Positions 47,250-58,700 of a DNA stretch of 64,000 nucleotides are shown one piece after another. The notes beneath the pieces are model-generated. The model saw only the letters and a program-made list of their open reading frames with translations. It had not been told where the DNA came from and made no database searches. The stretch is from Tubulanus polymorphus (lineage: Eukaryota > Nemertea > Palaeonemertea > Tubulaniformes > Tubulanidae): NCBI RefSeq assembly GCF_964204645.1, contig NC_134030.1:783855-847854 (forward strand). Direction: 5' to 3'. The stretch's first letter is position 1; the number at the start of each line of letters is the position of its first letter. Made by a program: the position numbers and the translations under genes.

Positions 47250-47370
47250 AATGGAGGATGGGCACCCGGTAACCAGTCTAGATAGAGACCGCTAACCAGT
47301 ATAAAGAAGACAGAGACCGGTAACCAGTCTACATTCAGTATTCTTCTAGAGACCGCTAACCAGTCCGATT
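47250..47370. repeat. Short repeats GAGACCGCTAACCAGTC
   Basis: Four close copies of AGAGACCG(C/G)TAACCAGT lie between 47262 and 47365, in the likely 5' region of NKAPD1. Confidence 0.7.
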
Positions 47371-47526
47371 AAAATCAGGCTCTGGCGGCTTGCATCGAGC
47401 CGTATATTTGAATTGAATTGGGTTAATATTGCGCATGCGTAAAGAGTGTATTTCCGTATTTCCGTGTCTGATTCTCCTCTCAGAAGTGGATTTGTGTGGA
47501 ATTGTGGAACTGTGTTGATATCTTTG

Positions 47527-50500
47527 ATGTTGTCACGACATTCAAAGGTTTATCTTAAAAACGTTATTCGTCACACTGATGCCCATAACAAGGTAATCCG
47601 CCGTGCGGCCCCTCCCCTCGCTCTCCCTCCCGACCCGGCGCCGTCGCGTCATACCAAATCATCAAAGTCGCAAACGGCAACGCTGTAGTCAGTAACCTGT
47701 CTGTGGTTTAGTTTCACAATCGGATATTTTTGTATGAAATCTTTGTCAGCCAATTTGACTGACGAGTAATTTGCCTGGCATTTCATTGTCTCTTAAGATA
47801 TCCGTCTAATTTTTGTTGTAATCGACGCACAACAGATTCGTAGTTTGTCTGATACCTATAACACCTCACCTGACGATCTTAATCCATGTGCAAATCGGCC
47901 GTAAAGTGAGAGTAAATTTCCGTCGGGTCAACAGCTGCCATTTTGAAAATTACTGGAGGTGCTGGCACCTGTGGACTGAGGCCAGGACAACAGCACAAAC
48001 TAACGAAGCGAAACGACGAAATTGAAAAAAATTAAGAAATCAACACTTATTCACATTTTTCTTTTACCAGAATTTATTATAATATAATTTAATATGGAAA
48101 ACCTGAAGATTTGAAATATAAGTTGGAAAACCATCAAAAATAAAAATTGTCGTTTCGTCTTGAAAGTTTTATATAAATCCTTGTAGGTCCCCTTGTCTTA
48201 TCATGCCACATGTGCAATACAGAGAAATGGCGGCCAATGGCGAAATTGGTGGAGAAATTAATTAATTTCTCAAAATAATGTTGATTAACCACTCGAAACA
48301 TACATAAAATTGGATTATTTCGAAAGGTACCTGTGTTAGATTGTGAATTAAGCCATTAATTGTGGACTGAAGTGAAAAGAAAGTATATTTTTGAAGTGTT
48401 ACTTTTTTCAACCGTGTTTTGGTCCTTGTCATCCCTAACGTTGGTATAAGCCCATCCGATTATAAAAAGCTTACCACCAACGATTAGGTAACTAACTACA
48501 AACGCTGCTGACACTGAAGTGAACGCCAATCGGTTCCATCGATCCAGGCCAGAGCCTGCTCGGCCCTGACGCACTCGTCGACATAGGCATGTTTGATGTT
48601 GTTGGTAACGAAGTTAATATGTTGTTGGTTATTAAAAACCTATTCTCGCGTTGCATATTCGAAAATTTGTTTTCTAGTCCACCACCCCCTAAATCCACCT
48701 TGACTGTTGGTCAAAGCCAAACGTGTGGTTTTGAACCTGATGGCATCGAGACTCGACCCGACAAACAAGACTCGAACGCTTATTAGCCAATCAGATATCC
48801 CGTTTTATTTGAGCCCGGGATTTCCCAATTTATAGTTCTTCCGTGAAATTTACCTCAGCGATTATACAACGTGCGGACGGTCTAGTGTGGTTCAGTGAAG
48901 CGATGCCTATAGGTTCGAATCCCCGTCAGAGGGAGGAACATGGCAGAGTCAAACGTTGTCATCAGGTTCGAATCCCTGCCAGGGATCATGGATGAAGTGA
49001 CATTTAAAATTATATCGGCATATTTTATAATCTCTTTATAATTGCGTTTCTAAAAATGGTTAAATTTGTCGATAGATAAATAAAATATTGAATTGTATTT
49101 AATTGAAGGTCGTTGAAGAAGACGAAATGTGGAAAGATCATCATAAACGTAAACATCATGGTCGTCACGGCGATAGGAGTCGTTCTCCTGCGTCCTCGGG
49201 GAGACTGTGGTCGCGATCGAGCGGCGGAGTGAGGTCGCGAGTCGACGAGGTTCCTCACACGTACATGGATCGTATTGTATCTCCGATATCTACGAAAAAA
49301 CTCAGCGTCGCCAAAAACAATCGTCTCATCGCCCCCGACGACAAGTATGTATCTCGTATTGTTGCGTAATGTTTGACGAAATCTTCGTACGCTTTCTAGT
49401 ACGACATTTAAAACAGCGAGGCAGAAAACCCTACTGATCTTCTTAGTTATTTGTGAACAGCTAATTTAATTGCGTTGAATGTAATATTTCATGGGGGGAT
49501 AAATTCACCCTTCCAACCCCTTCTAATTTTGCGCAGAAAATTCAACAAACGAATGAATTCAGATGACCTGAAAATGGTCAGAAACCCCCCCCCCCCCTCC
49601 CCCCTTTTATACTAGATTAAGTTCTCAAGGGTGAGCCCCAAAGCCCGCTACAGTGGAACCTCGTAACAGTGAACTTCACTGGACCTGAAAATCTGTTTGT
49701 TATGAATATGATAGTTTGTTATATCCCAGTACGAAATTAATCGGATTGTCTTAATATCGTTGAATGCAAGTTTGTTAAGAGGTTCCACTCTACGATGACC
49801 TGTGGCGCTCGCGTGGCCAAATTTGCCCTTTTCTTGACAAATAAAGAGTTCACCCCTTCAAACAATCCTATAGATCCACCCTTGTATTAATCCACCAGTT
49901 TAGAACAGTAACATTTTAAGTTTGTAGTTGACTTTTATTAAACGCCCCTCAAATTGAATACCGGTAATTGTGGTCCTGGTGGAACGCTGATCGGTAAATA
50001 ATTATATCTCTGATTTGTGTTTATTATTTTTGAAGGTGGGGTCATAGCGGTTTCGCCGAGTTATATCCTGAAGATTGTCCCGAATCTGACAGACCGGCGT
50101 CGTCGAACCAACAACAATCGGACGAACCGATAAAACATCGTCGTGCGCGCAAACGCTCGTCGTCGCCGCCGTCGAATTTCAACTCGGGTGCACCGGCGGC
50201 AGCGCCACCTCGTGGACGACGCCCGAAACATTTACAACAACCGTGGAACGATCGTATTCATAGCGCGTTCCGCGGCGTTGAGCCGAGCGAGAGAGAGAAA
50301 AAAGAGGAGAAACGTTTGAAGAGTAAAATAGTGATGAAAACTACGACAACGACGAAACAATCGCAAGAGTCGACGCCGGTGACACCAGCAGCAGCGGCGG
50401 ATACTTCACGGGAACGAGGCGAACGTAAAGATCGTAATTATAGACGACAAAATAGAGATAAGAGTTTGGATAATGAGAAATCCCGGAAACAGAGCCAACA

Positions 50501-52298
50501 GTCCGGGGAACGTGGTGGTAGATCAGAGGAACGTGGTGGTAGATCGGAGGAACGTGGTGGTAGATCAGAGGAACGTAAAGATAGATCAGGGGAACGTAAA
50601 GATCGGTCAGGGGAACGTAGAGATCGGTCAGGGGAACGTAAAGATCAGTCAGAGGAACGTAGAGATTTGTCAGGGGAACGTAAAGATCGGTCAGAGGAAC
50701 GTAAAGATCGTTCAGGGGAACGTAAAGATCGGTCAGAGGAACGTAAAGATCGTTCAGGGGAACGTAAAGATCGTTCAGGGGAACGTAAAGATCGTTCAGG
50801 GGAACTACGACGGTCTCTACGTAAACGTGATGACCGTTCACGGAGTTCCGATCGGAAAAAGACTGTCGATTCTTCCTCGAAATCGAGTAGTAACCGTGGC
50901 GATACAGGAGACCCCCCACGGAGTAAAACAACATCTCATCATCATCACGAACATCAAAAAACATCATCACAGATCAACAAGAAAACTGACGAAAATTCAT
51001 TGAAAAATGGTGATAGTCATCACGACGACAATCGCCAAGGTGATAGTCGCCATGGCGATTCGTCTAAAGAGAAGAAACGGCGTATTGTTGCGCGTAGTCC
51101 GTCTCAGTCACCACCACCTTCTCCCCCTACCAGTCCTATAGCTTCTCCCCCTTCATCGCCGCAATCGAATATTCCAATCGAACGCAACAGTTCAAAGCGT
51201 AAACGATCTAAAAGTCCGCGGCAACATCGCAACAATCGGCAACAATTGAATAAACAATGTTTGTCAGCGGATGCATCATCAATGGCAACAAAACGTCTTG
51301 CGAGAACTGATAGTTTGTCGGAGGGTGAAATTATTGATTCAGAGGAGGAGCAGCTGAGAGCAGTAACTAATCTATCGGATATTACGTTACCTCCTCCCGC
51401 TGTGGCTCCTCCCGCTACTGTACCGATAGTGGCTCCACCTACACCTCAAATAGAGAAACACATCGCCGCCACGGAGCCCGTTGACACCATCGTCATAGCA
51501 GCGAAATCAGAAATCAATTTTACCGGTTTTAAAATCTCTGGTAAAACTAAAAAACTGAAATTGGATTGTAAATATTCGATAGAGAGCGACGAAGGGGAAG
51601 GAGGAGAGGGCGACTCGATAAAACAAAAACCATTAGATTCAACAACCGCAAAACAAGAAGAGATCACACCCGCAAAAAAAGAGATCACAACAGAAAAACA
51701 AGAGGAGTTAACACCAGCAAAACAAGAGTTTACAACAGCAAAACAAGAGTTACAACTCATGAAACAAGAGGAAGAGACAAAAGAGCCGAAAGTCTTGCAG
51801 CCGGAAAAACCGTCGAGACAAGAAATTCCTTCGAAAAAAGAGAATCTTTCTAGGGATAAATCCACGAAATCCGACGGTTCGACGTCGCGAAGACATAAAG
51901 ATAAAACACTGGCGCCCCCGGCGGAGAAAACGAGAACTAGTAAAACATCGAAACAAGAAACGACGAAACAGAAGAAATCGAAATCGTCGGAAAAAGCGAA
52001 GAATAAAATTCACGATCGTCGCACGAAAAACAGGAAACGTAAACTGAGTTCGTCGAGTTCCAGTTCGAGTAGCAGCAGCAGCAGCAGCGGCAGCAGCAGC
52101 AGCAGCGGTAGTAGTTCAGATTCCAGTCAGTCGGATAGTTCAACACAACTGACTAAACCACGACCACCACAACCAGCAGCAGCAGCAGCATCCAAGAAAA
52201 AACAACGTCATTATTCATCATCATCTTCATCTTCTACATCCTCAGCAGCAGCATCTCCATCTCCTCGCAAAAAACATAAAACTCTTAAAAAACGATAG
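47527..52298 (+). CDS. NKAPD1: NKAPD1 (NKAP domain-containing protein 1), complete
   Basis: Exons 47527-47592, 49109-49344 and 50036-52298 join in frame (phases 0 and 2), giving 854 residues; stop TAG 52296-52298. Diagnostic blocks: VYLKNVIRHTDAHNK (residues ~8-22), EEDEMWK at the start of exon 2, and WGHSGFAELYPEDCPES at the exon 2/3 junction. These match vertebrate NKAPD1 (C11orf57) closely, including the block order. The vertebrate protein is about 290 residues, so this one is nearly three times longer. The extra length is low complexity: a heptad array (GERKDRS) near residues 260-365, proline/serine and Lys/Glu runs (AKQEE), a polyserine stretch and a basic C-terminus. The family is nuclear and poorly characterised; a link to RNA processing is my inference from its RS-like composition. 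In-frame methionines upstream of 47527 are not used because the family starts just before the conserved block. Confidence 0.92.
47593..49108. other. NKAPD1 intron 1
   Basis: GT at 47593 and AG at 49107-49108. It holds a SINE-like B-box pair near 48919-48985. A minus-strand hydrophobic open frame (48356-48574) could not be assigned. Confidence 0.6.
48885..48990 (+). mobile_element. tRNA-derived SINE-like remnant, duplicated B box
   Basis: GGTTCGAATCCCCGTCAG (about 48912) and GGTTCGAATCCCTGCCAG (about 48965) are two good B-box matches in tandem, preceded by GTGGTTCAGTGAAGC, an A-box-like stretch. Confidence 0.45.
49345..50035. other. NKAPD1 intron 2, with an embedded MITE
   Basis: GT at 49345 and AG at 50034-50035. 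It contains a C-run near 49590-49600 and the element at 49651-49790. Confidence 0.7.
49651..49790. mobile_element. 140-bp mariner/pogo-like MITE, TA flanked
   Basis: TA precedes CAGTGGAACCTCGTAAC and TA follows the imperfect right end AGAGGTTCCACTC. The interior shares ACCTGAAAATCTGTTTGTTA-like text with the copy at 16986 (CCAGAAAATCTGTTAGTTAT). Confidence 0.75.
50515..50812 (+). repeat. 21-bp coding repeats (GERKDRS) in NKAPD1
   Basis: GAACGTAAAGATCGGTCAGG and near copies, about 14 units, each adding seven codons. Diverged first units read SEERGGR. The repeat also creates long open frames in the other five readings, which are shadows. Confidence 0.95.
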
Positions 52299-52990
52299 AC
52301 GAACAGTTATAAACCGGCTACCGCCCGATAACATTGTTACTATGGTAATTGACTTGCTAATGCGGTTGTTGCTATCGACGATGGTTACTGCGGGTGATAC
52401 GTCTACTGTTTTATATTTATCGCATTTATAAAGACAGATGGCTGCCGCAGGTTTAGTTCTATATTTCACCAGTAGATGGCTGCGGCGTGGTTTAGTTATA
52501 TAATTATGTATATATATTTTTAATTCCTGCTCATCTTTGCTTTTTAACGTATTACGTGTAAATTTATTAATTGAATTCAAATGAAGATATTTTTTTTTAA
52601 TGAAATTTTCCCTCACTTAATAACGGGTGAATGCAGTTTATTTGTGTGAACACTAGAGGTCACCGCTGGTCTTACTCTGTACAGTAACTGTATATCATGT
52701 ACACAACTTGTACAAATTTGACGTATTTGTAAAATGTAAATGAAGTTTTAAATTAGGTCGATGTTAATTCGTACCGGGTGTATTGAGAATAGAATTCCAA
52801 TACATTGTATCTCGATATCGGTATCGGATATAAGTGTCTCGATATCAGTATCCGATACAAGTATCATATCAGTATCCAATACAAATATCGAGACATCAAT
52901 ATCCGATACAAGTATCTCAATACCAATATCCGATATCTGGATGATGTGACTCTTTAGATAAATGAATAAATGTGACTCAACATTCATCAA
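52299..52990 (+). other. NKAPD1 3' UTR
   Basis: From the stop to a likely polyadenylation signal AATAAA at 52965-52970. GATATC-rich short repeats (CTCGATATCGGTATCGGATA) at about 52808-52940 give open frames on both strands with no coding meaning. Confidence 0.5.
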
Positions 52991-52999
52991 ATATCTTTT

Positions 53000-53420
53000 T
53001 AAGAGTTTGTTGTATTTTTTATAGTTACCTTAAGAGGATCCAGTAGAACATTATTACAACCAGATACAGCCGACCAGAGACTATTTTGCGTTACATATTC
53101 CTTGAATCCCTGACTGAGGTGGTTTGAGTGACAACTGGTCATTATCACACGAGTTGAATTGAAGTTGGAAATTCAGTCCATAACTCACAAACCACAGTGG
53201 AACTGACACAATGAACTTCAGGATCCTGTTCCACAGTAGTGAGTTTGGCTCCAATTAAATTAGTTCATTTTCGATCAACTCAACTCGGTCAAATCTTAAC
53301 TGGGACCCGGAGACCAGCAGCAAACCGGACCGATAGTTCCATTATCGTACACTAGACGGCGTTGTCAATTCAACGAATACAAACGATTGTTGTAATTATT
53401 TTTGTAAAATGTGATAACAG
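53000..53420. other. Intergenic stretch between convergent NKAPD1 and ATP5PF
   Basis: Nothing coding is seen. CACAGTGGAACTGACACAAT at about 53200 resembles one end of the mariner/pogo-like MITE family, degraded. Confidence 0.35.
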
Positions 53421-53537
53421 ATTTTTATTGAAGGCAACAGTAAGAGATGACATTCACTGCCTCGCGCCACATTAAATATATATACACACTACTACAGAAT
53501 TAATCCAATCAAATTTATCTAATTAATTAAATACTCG

Positions 53538-54462
53538 TTAATAAGAATAATAAGGAGTGTCTGGATCGATGGCTTCTTGCTGCTGATTGGCCGCAGCATG
53601 CTGTTCCCGTTCAGCGGCCAATAGTTTTTCGTGTTTGGCTTGAGCCTCTTGTTGGTCGACGCCGATATCAACCTTCTGTAAATCGGGATCTGAATAGAGA
53701 AATAATCAAACGTTTAGATCGAGACAACATCTGTTTAAACAGACAATCCACGCGTGGTTCGAATGAGGTTTACTCAGAACTTTGTATTCAGAGATTCTCA
53801 GAAAATTAATCGTCTGCAAACACAATCTGGAACAACAGGGGCTGCAGTTGGTCAATAGTTGGTTCGAGTTGACCGGTTGATAGTCGATATAGTTACAATT
53901 GAAAGTTCATTGTTACTAAGGTATTTATCAGGAAATGGTCGAGATTTTTTTTCTAGGGAGAAATTCCATTTTCTATGTATACAACAGATGTTAAGACACA
54001 ACCTCCTTCAAAGAGCCCCCATCCCCTGAAACGCGTTTCATAAATTTGGAACAGCATCTCTTAAATACTAAATGTATTTTTACCTGTGAAGTTAAATACA
54101 GGGAATTTAGTCATATCCTGTCCGGTCGCCTGATACGCTTTTTCTATTTTACTCAATTCAGCGTTCAGGTTTTTTTCTACGTCCGGAGTGACATCAACCA
54201 TAGCGCCACCTGCCGACCTAAAAAAATAAAACAACAATACACATTACAGTTACCATAGAAACAGCCGACGTACGTTAGTTACGTCCGATACGTACTTGCT
54301 AGCTTTTCCGTATTCGCGGATTTTGTCGACGAATAATTTCTGAATCGGGTCCATGTCCGTTTTCTGGTACGTCGCCGCGGTTACGCCGATGTTTCGTTTC
54401 ATCGTTACCGTGACTACGCGGTGTACCTGGCGTAAATTGTTGATTACGACTTTTCCCAACAT
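53538..54462 (-). CDS. ATP5PF: ATP synthase coupling factor 6, mitochondrial, complete
   Basis: Coding exons (minus) 54296-54462, 54084-54217 and 53538-53689 join in frame to 150 residues, stop TAA 53538-53540. F6 is part of the peripheral stalk of mitochondrial F1Fo ATP synthase. MLGKVVINNLRQVHRVVTVT is a basic, amphipathic presequence; MKRNIGVTAATYQ and DPIQKLFVDKIREYGK match animal F6 almost exactly. VEKNLNAELSKIEKAYQATG and MTKFPVFNFTG correspond to the C-terminal half. The vertebrate precursor is about 108 residues; here a further ~40 residues follow (QQEAQAKHEKLLAAEREQ...PDTPYYSY), Gln/Ala-rich and probably helical. A 5' UTR exon ends at donor 54694 and AATAAA (minus) lies at 53423-53428. 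Confidence 0.93.
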
Positions 54463-54693
54463 GATTGAAACCTATAACAACAGAGCGAGAGAACGATGAT
54501 AACTGAACGAGGGTCACACAGACTAGAATCAGTGGATTCTCTGTGGATTTCAGTTGGGATTTTGCAGCCATTTTTGAATCATGAATCCCGATCGAACCGG
54601 TAGGATAAACTCAATGAATATCTCCTCGATCGATTTCGTCAGTAAAATTGATCCGTTTATGACAAATAATCGGCGATTTATGAGTTTTATTAC

Positions 54694-54775
54694 CTGAATT
54701 TGGAGGCAGCAATGCGGAAATAACCTTGTAGTGCGTCGATTTACCGAGAGAGCGGCGCCACAGTACGGCACAGAG
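54694..54775 (-). other. ATP5PF 5' UTR exon (predicted)
   Basis: On the minus strand CTCCAAATTCAG/GTAATA gives a donor at 54693-54692. The downstream acceptor is probably ATAG just before the ATG at 54462. The upstream end is estimated; no TATA box is seen. Confidence 0.45.
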
Positions 54776-54779
54776 CTTT

Positions 54780-55165
54780 TTAACCCACTTGTTTTATCAA
54801 CCGTTTCTAAAGTATTTTTTTCGCTACCGTTTCCTGAATTCGATTCATCGTTTTATAATTGTGTATTCTGATATGATATGTTAACATGGTTGTGATCACA
54901 AAAAAATCAAAAAAATTCAAATTTGTGGTCTAAATTCAATACAAATTTCTTTTTATTGATACGGATTACCAATTTGTGATAAGACAATAAGATAGTCGAA
55001 TTTGATGAATCAGTATCATTTAAGAAAATGACAGTCCATAGCTTCACAAAATTGTATAAGAATGATATTCCTAAAATTGACCAGGGTCCTCTCCGCCCTA
55101 GAGGTCCAGTCCTGGGATTTAATCATCCTCGTTAAGAAATATCCACAAAACATTTTTGAATACAA
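54780..55165. other. Intergenic stretch between SMARCE1 and ATP5PF
   Basis: About 0.4 kb between the predicted SMARCE1 polyadenylation signal and the ATP5PF first exon. No feature seen. Confidence 0.4.
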
Positions 55166-55170
55166 AAGAT

Positions 55171-55717
55171 TTTATTTCACGAAACGATTTTATATTTGAT
55201 GATTACAGGAAAAACTACAAATGATAGAAGTGAATACACAGAACACATGGATAAATACAAACATGAGATCTCACTCACACTGAGGGGAAACCTCAGATCC
55301 ATGAGGATAGACCTCAAGAGCCAGGGGACCACAGACTCATGAGGACAAACACCTCACATTCTCAGGAGACCTCAGAACCAGGGGGACCTCAGACTCATGA
55401 GGACACCTCAGATTCTCAGGGACCTCAGAGCAAGAGGAGACCTCAGATTCAGGAGGAGACCTCCAAACCTTGGAGACCTCAGACCCATGAGGACACCTCA
55501 GAGCCAGAGGAGACCTCAGAGCCAGGAGACCTCAGATTCAAGAGACCACAGAGCCAGAGGAGACCTCAGATACAGTAGGAGACCTCAGATACAGGAGACC
55601 TCAGATTCAGGAGGAGACCTCAGAGCCAGGGGGACCTCAGATTCAGGAGACCTCAGATACAGGAGGAGACCTCAGATTCTGGAGGAGACCTCAGAACCAC
55701 TGGACACTGATATCAAA
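55171..55717 (-). other. SMARCE1 3' UTR with a GAGACCTCAG array
   Basis: From the stop at 55718 to AATAAA (minus) at 55171-55176. Most of it (about 55270-55700) is an irregular tandem repeat of GGAGACCTCAGATTCAGGAG-like units, 11-25 bp apart. Open frames through it are artefacts. Confidence 0.6.
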
Positions 55718-58700
55718 TCAAGCATCACCTCCACCAGGAGCGGTAGGGTTCTCATTATTACTAGGTGGAGCTACTGGTTCAATCGATTGTTGATCAGTTT
55801 TCAGGGGTGGTTCATCAGTGACAGGTGGAGCCGTCTGTTGTACAGCAGGTGCTGCTGCTGCTGCTGCTGCTACTGGTGGTTCGCTCACTTCCATAGGTTC
55901 TGCAGGGGCTGGAGCAGTCGTGGCAGGTGAGGATTGTTCTGTGCCATCTGCTGCTGGTTTACTATCAGTGCTGCCCTCTTCAGACTGAAATCATAATTAC
56001 ACGAACCAATTAATGAGTTCGAAGAGTAAAGGAGAGAAGAGCCATTAGAAAAACAATTTACCTTGGATTCAGATTTGACGGGTTGCTCACCAGTAGGGGG
56101 CGCTGTAGTGGCTAAAAATATAAATATAAATCAGTTACAGATATCCACAATCTCGATTTCGGTTAAAGTTTGAAACTTCCGGCATCGGAAACCGTGGAAT
56201 TCAGAACAGATTTTTATCCTCAAGTCAAACCTGTTTAGTATGGTAGGTCTTCTGCACTAACGGGTAAAAAAAAGTATGACTTCACGTGGAGCGCCCTCTA
56301 TTGCTTACCGGTGGTAGTAGAATCGGTGTGTTGCGTAGGTGATGGTTCGTTCACGGTCGCTACAGTCTCGTCTTGTGTATCCATCGGTTGTTCCGCGCTT
56401 TCATTCTTCACAACGGTATCGCCATCTATCGGTGCTGTATCTTCACTAGGTTTACTTTCAGACGCTTCCTGGAAATCATTTCGTTAACAAATTCTGTTAT
56501 AGGTCCTACAAATTTCCCTGACGCTTGACCAGAAATTGTCTGATTAAATTTTAAGATATCCTCAGTGAGGGCAGTTTCTTATCAGGAGGTTCCTAGACTA
56601 GGCACTAGACGAGTGGCCCTAGTAGTGCCACTCGTCACCAGCAAAAACAACAAGACAACCAAAAATCAAATTGCCTGATTAAATTATAAGATATTCTCAG
56701 TGTTTCTTAACAAGAGGTTCCTTGTGTCACTCATCACCAGCAAGAGAACAAGACACCAAAAATTCAAATTCCCTGATAAAATTATAAGATATCTTCAGTA
56801 TTTCTTATCAAGAGGTTCCTTGTGTCACTCGTCACCAGCAAGAACAACTAGACACCAAAAATTCAAATTCCCTGATCAAATTATAAGATATCCTCAGTGG
56901 GGTTGTTCCTTATCAAGAGGTTCCTTGTGTCACTCATCACCAGCAAGAACAACTAGACATCAAAAATTCTAATTCCCTGATTTCGGAATTCGCAGATATT
57001 TCCCCATTCTTTTTAGACTAAACGAAAAATTTAAAAAATCATTGTTTTCCCCAACAACATCAAATCTACCTTTTCTTTCTTCTCATTTTCCTCTTTCATC
57101 CTTTGCTGTTCTTCTTCCTCTAGTTTCCTCCTTCGTTCTTCCTCCTCAGCGGCGCGTTGTTTCTCCTCTTCAGCCTGCTTCGCCAATAACTCTTGACGTT
57201 CTTTGATCATCTGTTGTTGCCGTAGTAACAGATCGTCTCGTGCCTTCAGGACCATGTTTTTGAACATTGCGTCCGTTATTTCAGGTTTATTCGAACACAA
57301 CTGCAAAAAATAACACGTCAAAATTTATTATTAAAATTTTCATGAGTGTTTTATTTATGAGACACATTTTGTCCGTTCCTGAGGCAGGATTCGTTTCACC
57401 TTTACTCCTTCCCCCAGGAGGTTGTATTTTTACCAGATTGCAGTAACCCCTGGCCCTAGGGGTTCATCTCTTGTCTCCGTTCCATGATGCTTGATTTTTT
57501 GCGAGGTTGCACTTTCCTCTCTACTATCTCCTAGACCTAGGGGTATCGAGTACCCCCAGGTCTAGGAGATAGGAGGAGTAACCCCTCCTATCTCCTAGAC
57601 TTAGGGGTTCTCCTCTATTCAAGGCATATGTCGTTAATCTTGACTCCATTTCCTGGTCCAAGTCCCCTAGGGATGCTAGTTTTGTAAATTCCAGTTAAAG
57701 GGTTTACTGACCCACCCCTCCCCTGGTGTTCCCAGTTTTACCCCCCCCCCCCTGGTGTTCCCAGTTTACCCCCCCCCCCCCCCGGTGTTCCCAGTTTTAC
57801 CCCCTCCCTTGGTGTTCCCAGTTTTACCCGAATCTAAATTACCTTTTTAAGTTCACCGTGAAACTCTTCGCTGGAATCGACAAATTTACGTTTCTTCGTT
57901 TCGTGTTTCTCTTCGATGTCCTGAAGTTCGTCTTCGAGTTTTTTCTGATGTTTCTGAAGAGATTGAACCTGTTTACGGAGTACGTCTAACCGACTTGTCG
58001 TGACGACTGTTCTCACGTCCGGTACGCAACTCTCGCTGAATATTTCGTTGATTAAACGATGGTTTCTATGGTAACGACTTGCGGAGATATGTTTCACCGA
58101 AAATCCCTCGTCATTATCTACAAATGAAACGCGAATCGTTATCAGTGCTGCCCTCTGGTGTTACGTTGACAATACTTAGCACAGTCAATACTGAGTGCTA
58201 CCACCCGCGACAGGTTCCAGTTAAGTCAAAAAACAGTCTTAAGACTTTAGTTGTTAGATTGGCTATAGAGATCTGGAGCCAGATGCATAGTCACGACTTG
58301 GACTTAAAACTAATCTTAAGAATTAAGACCACTTTTGGACTTAAGTCACAACTGTGCAATTGAACCAGGGGTTAAACACAACTGGCGGATAGATTCCATA
58401 GTAGTAACGATGAACTTCTAATTGTCCAAATATCAACTATCCACTGGTTAATTCTAACCAGCTTTTGAGCAACAGCAGCCATGATTACGGAACTGGCCCA
58501 TAGTGTTCGGTTTATTGACAGTGCTGCCCCCTAGTGACTAATTACCATCATCATCGTCTGCCGGTTGAATACTAATACGAGATTCTTGTTGTTGCTGTTT
58601 AGAACCTCTTCCTCGTCTTTGTTCTTCCTCTTCTTCCATCACTTCCAAAACTGCAAAATTACACGTCAGAAAGAAAAAACTTCAGAATAGTAAAACCCGA

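Noticed and set aside
48356-48574. Minus-strand hydrophobic ORF in NKAPD1 intron 1, and an alternative frame reading YVDECVRAEQALAWIDG
   Set aside because: No family recognised, no clear acceptor or partner exon; could be an antisense exon but unsupported.
50341-50970. 209-residue minus-strand ORF and 176-residue plus-strand alternative frame inside NKAPD1
   Set aside because: Both are shadows of the 21-bp coding repeat; only the NKAPD1 frame carries conserved blocks and splices correctly.
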